NCBI GenBank assembly: GCA_035946575.1
Contig: DASYZG010000078.1
Location: forward strand, 1-64,000
Length of the DNA: 64,000 nt
Direction of reading: 5' to 3'
Source: Gp13-AA77 sp035946575
GTDB taxonomy: Bacteria; Acidobacteriota; Terriglobia; UBA7540
Each line of letters opens with the position of its first letter. Within the stretch, counting starts at the first letter, position 1. Shown piece after piece: positions 61,058-64,000 of the stretch. The translations under genes and the position numbers were made by a program. A model generated the notes under the pieces. The model did no database searches. It was not told the origin of the DNA and saw only the letters and a list, made by a program, of their open reading frames with translations.

Positions 61058-61930
61058 GTGCGATGCGATATGCACGTTCACAGCCTCAACTCCGGCATGT
61101 GCACTTTGCCGGTGTTGAGGCGTTTCTGCCGCGAATCCTACAGCCCTCCCGACGAGGTTTACTCCTGGCTGCACCGGCGCGGCATGGATCTCGTCACCCT
61201 AACCGATCATGACGCGATCGACGGCGCTGAAACCCTGCGCGGCCAGCGCGATTTCTTTCTGAGCGAGGAGGTGACGTGCCACGCGCCTTCGGGGACCGAG
61301 GTCCATATCGGCGTCTATGGTATGGAAGAACGTCATCACGCCGAACTCCAGCGCCGCCGGAATGATCTGCCCCGTCTGGCGGCTTATCTGTCGGAGCAGT
61401 GCCTGTTCGCTACGGTGAACCATCCCTTCTCTGCCCTGACCGGTCGCCGTCGCGTCGAAGATTTCGCGATGTTCGGGCTTTTCGGCGGGTGCGAGGTTTT
61501 GAACGCTCACCTCAGCGCGGCCCATCGTCGCCTCGCGACCGAGTTCGCCGAACGCAATTTTCAGATCGGCGTGGGCGGGAGCGATGCCCACACTCTGGAC
61601 TCTGTAGGCTCAGCCTGGACCGAAGTGCCAGGAGCGCGCGACCGCGAGGAATTCCTCGCCGGCCTCAAGCGCGGTCGCGGACGCGTAGCCGGCCGTCCCG
61701 GCACGTACCTCAAGCTCACGCGCGACGTCCTCCGCATTTCGCTGGCGATGATGGAGGAACGCCGCTGGACGCGCGTGCTCGGCCCGCTGCTGGCCGCAGT
61801 GCCGTTCGTCGCCCTGGCCAACTTTCTCGTCGAGCGGACGTTCGCCAGCAAGTGGAGCCGCCTGGTGCTCGGCCAATCCGCGCCGCGACTCGGCTCGACG
61901 GCGGCGCAGTCCCAGGAGAGCGCAGCATGA
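61058..61930 (+). CDS. PHP domain metallophosphoesterase-like protein
   Basis: 290 residues from a GTG at 61058 (typical start MRCDMHVHS). Metal motifs are intact: HVHS (His6, His8), TLTDHDAIDGAETL, FATVNHPFSALTGRR and GVGGSDAHTLDSVGS. A C-terminal hydrophobic stretch (LGPLLAAVPFVALANFLV, about 245-262) may anchor it. PHP enzymes act as phosphatases or nucleases. It overlaps the PAP2 gene by four bases (ATGA). Confidence 0.88.
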   Translation: MRCDMHVHSLNSGMCTLPVLRRFCRESYSPPDEVYSWLHRRGMDLVTLTDHDAIDGAETLRGQRDFFLSEEVTCHAPSGTEVHIGVYGMEERHHAELQRRRNDLPRLAAYLSEQCLFATVNHPFSALTGRRRVEDFAMFGLFGGCEVLNAHLSAAHRRLATEFAERNFQIGVGGSDAHTLDSVGSAWTEVPGARDREEFLAGLKRGRGRVAGRPGTYLKLTRDVLRISLAMMEERRWTRVLGPLLAAVPFVALANFLVERTFASKWSRLVLGQSAPRLGSTAAQSQESAA

Positions 61931-62472
61931 CGATCAGCGGTGCTCCCCATGCCTTACTGGGTTTCCTCACGCATCAGGATCTGCGGGTGATGCGGCAGGT
62001 CTCGCGCTGGCGTCCACCGCGTTGGGTGCGCTGGTGGATGGTCGGCGCGACGCGCGCGGGCGACGGATGTCTGTGGTACGCGCAAGGCATCGTTCTTCTG
62101 CTCGCCGGCGGGTCCGCAGGCCTGGCGGCAAGCGAAGCGGGTCTGATCGCCTGCGGGATTGGAATCGCGGTGTTTCAGTCGCTGAAGCGCGCTATCGGCC
62201 GCCAGCGCCCCTCAATTGCCAAACGGCACAACTGGGCGTGCCTCCTGCCGCCCGACGAATTCTCATTCCCCTCGGGCCACACCATCACCGCCTTCGCCTT
62301 CGCGGTACCGGTGGCGCATTTCTTCCCTTCCCTACTGCCGTGGCTCCTCTTTTGTGCGATCAGCGTCGCAGTTTCCCGCATCGTGCTGGGCATGCATTTC
62401 CTGAGCGACGTGCTGGCCGGCTGCGCCCTGGGGTCCGCCATCGGCTACATCGTTTGTGTCACCGTTCACTAA
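61927..62472 (+). CDS. PAP2 family lipid phosphatase
   Basis: 181 residues with about five membrane helices. All three PAP2 motifs are present: FQSLKRAIGRQRPS (K-x6-RP), FSFPSGHTITAFAFAV (PSGH) and SRIVLGMHFLSDVLAGCA (SR-x5-H-x3-D). It removes phosphate from lipid phosphates such as undecaprenyl pyrophosphate or phosphatidate. Coupled to the PHP gene; with the divergent glycolipid glycosyltransferase this suggests a membrane-lipid role. Confidence 0.92.
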   Translation: MTISGAPHALLGFLTHQDLRVMRQVSRWRPPRWVRWWMVGATRAGDGCLWYAQGIVLLLAGGSAGLAASEAGLIACGIGIAVFQSLKRAIGRQRPSIAKRHNWACLLPPDEFSFPSGHTITAFAFAVPVAHFFPSLLPWLLFCAISVAVSRIVLGMHFLSDVLAGCALGSAIGYIVCVTVH

Positions 62473-62655
62473 GAACCTCGGAAGACCGGAGCAGCGGCCG
62501 AGAACCGCCCGGGTCACCTTCCGCGACGATCCTTCTTCCGCATTTTCCGGCCGCGCGCGCTGACTCCCATGCTAACCTGAACCCTTTGTGCAACCGGCGC
62601 TGCCGTCACGCGACACGCCGTCGGCATCAGAAGTGAGTACGCCGAGGACGCTCAA

Positions 62656-64000
62656 TGTCGCTTACCGATGTCCTGTTCGGGAGGCCGCTAGCCACCCGTG
62701 AGGAGCGTGCCGAGAAGGTGGGGTGGAGCGCGGGCATCCCGATCTTCGGGCTGGACGCGCTCAGTTCGGCCGCCTATGGTCCCGAAGCGGCGCTCACCCT
62801 GCTGATCCCTTTGGGGGCGGCCGGGACTCTCTACATTCTCCCAATCAGCTTCAGCATCATCGTTCTGCTTTTCATCGTCTATTTCTCCTATCGCCAGACG
62901 ATCGCCGCCTATCCGACCGGCGGTGGATCCTACACCGTCGCCAGCCAGAATCTCGGTCCGCACGCCGGACTGCTGGCAGGCGCGGCGCTGATGATCGACT
63001 ACGTCCTCACTGCGGCCGTGGGGATTTCGGCCGGCGTGGGAGTGCTGGTTTCGGCGGTGCCGGAATTGCAGCCGCACACGCTCGGAATTTGCCTCGCCAT
63101 TCTGGCGGTCCTCATCGTGATCAATCTGCGCGGCGTGCGTGAGGTCGGGGCTGTGTTCATGATTCCCACCTATCTTTTCATCGCTTGCCTGCTGGGCGCG
63201 ATCGCCGCCGGCCTGTTCAAGACGATGCTCGGCGCCGGGCATCCCAGGCCCGTAGTGTCTCCGCAACCACTACACTCTGCGACCGCGCAAGCCGGTCTCT
63301 GGATCGTGCTGCAGGCCTTTTCGAGCGGATGCACTGCCATGACCGGCGTCGAGGCGGTGAGCAACGGCGTCCGGGCGTTCCGCGAACCCGTGGTCAAGTC
63401 CGCGCAGCGCACTCTGACCGTCATCATCGGAATTCTGGCTCTGATGCTGGCCGGCATCGCCTACCTCGTGCGTGCGTATTCCATCGGCGCTACTCCGCCC
63501 GGCCAATCGGGATACGAAAGCGTGCTCTCGCAACTCGTGGCCGCCGTCGCGGGCAAAGGCGTGTTCTATTACGTCGCCACCGGATCCATCCTGATCGTGC
63601 TGGCGCTCTCCGCCAACACGGCCTTCGCCGATTTTCCGCGACTCTGCCGGGCCGTGGCCGAAGACAGCTATCTTCCTTCCTCCTTCGCAAACCGCGGACG
63701 GAGGCTGGTCTACTCGCAGGGCATTGTGGTGCTCGGAATCTTGTGCGGCGCCCTGCTGATCATCTTCGGGGGCGTCACTGATCGCCTGATCCCGCTGTTT
63801 GCCATCGGCGCTTTCCTGGCTTTCACGCTATCCCAGGCAGGCATGGTGATGCACTGGAAACGCACTCGCGGACCTGGTTGGCGCCATAGCATGTTCGTGA
63901 ACGGGCTGGGCGCGGTCGCAACCGGCGTCACGGTGATGGTGGTGGCCGTCGCCAAGTTCGTCGAGGGGGCCTGGATCACCGTGCTGCTGGTCCCGTTCCT
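62656..64000 (+). CDS. APC superfamily amino acid permease (cut by window edge)
   Basis: 448 codons from an ATG at 62656 (GAGGA upstream) with no stop before the edge. At least ten membrane segments are visible. The opening GWSAGIPIFGLDALSSAAYG and PTGGGSYTVASQNLG are typical of the APC permeases with long C-terminal tails. The family moves amino acids or polyamines with protons or in exchange; some related proteins carry potassium. The substrate and the C-terminus are not visible. Confidence 0.88.

Noticed and set aside
1..64000. tRNA, rRNA and CRISPR arrays
   Set aside because: No cloverleaf-type T-loop sequences with matching stems, no rRNA cores and no regularly spaced repeats with unique spacers were found by reading the gaps.

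Overview
The window is a GC-rich bacterial chromosome segment that reads as Acidobacteriota (Terriglobia-like). This is an inference from several features: an intact STGPRT-motif hypothetical protein, a choice-of-anchor D cell-surface protein, a MerR-TPR fusion, large families of palindromic and CACAGAG-type intergenic repeats, and a mix of soil-type functions (quinoprotein dehydrogenase, alpha-L-rhamnosidase, MIOX, Ku, MbfA). No rRNA, tRNA, CRISPR array or intact insertion sequence was recognised. Genes lie on both strands, mostly singly or in pairs.

Layout. 0-5 kb: start of a lactate permease (cut by the left edge), a UBP-type zinc finger gene overlapping a DUF5996 gene, a retropepsin-like protease, an S9 peptidase and an Smr-domain protein. 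5-8 kb: PBP1A with a clear sigma70-type promoter. 8-10.5 kb: the STGPRT gene, a divergent short repeat coding for an EKSEK-like peptide, and three tandem palindrome-rich units with terminators. 10.5-31.5 kb: housekeeping and carbohydrate genes, including an alkaline-phosphatase-superfamily protein, a GH-like/SUMF1 fusion, a WalJ-like MBL protein, an M16 protease, a GT2, pcm, GH78, myo-inositol oxygenase, a GcvT-like protein, an Ig-like surface protein, purB and an S41 protease. 31.7-45.5 kb: a kelch-type secreted protein, an orphan Phd/YefM-type antitoxin, MbfA, ROK and Rrf2 proteins, a STAS-TolC-HlyD operon, an ECF sigma factor, a TPR protein, an MFS carrier and a metallophosphoesterase. 45.7-64 kb: a tandem pair of DUF1111 cytochrome-like proteins, an FmdE-like protein with a rhomboid-TPR protein, a decayed stretch (BrnT/BrnA and STGPRT remnants), Ku, MerR-TPR, a nucleoside-hydrolase-like protein, an M50-CBS protease, a MoeB/ThiF-type enzyme, a quinoprotein dehydrogenase divergent from it, a GT28 divergent from a PHP-PAP2 operon, and an APC permease running off the right edge.

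The most unusual signal is a three-times repeated arrangement. A short repeat with consensus TTTGGGACAATGGAGAAAAG...GTTTTCAGTGGGTTA lies each time directly upstream of, and divergent from, an STGPRT gene or its decayed 3' end (about 8.1-9.7 kb, 26.9-27.2 kb and 51.8-52.3 kb). The remnants share the ANKSFxINK-like tail of the intact protein. This suggests an undescribed multiplying module. The window also has a family of nested long inverted repeats (GTAGCGGCG...CGCCGCTAC) in at least six places and an 11-bp tandem repeat carrying four Shine-Dalgarno-like sequences ahead of the MerR-TPR gene.
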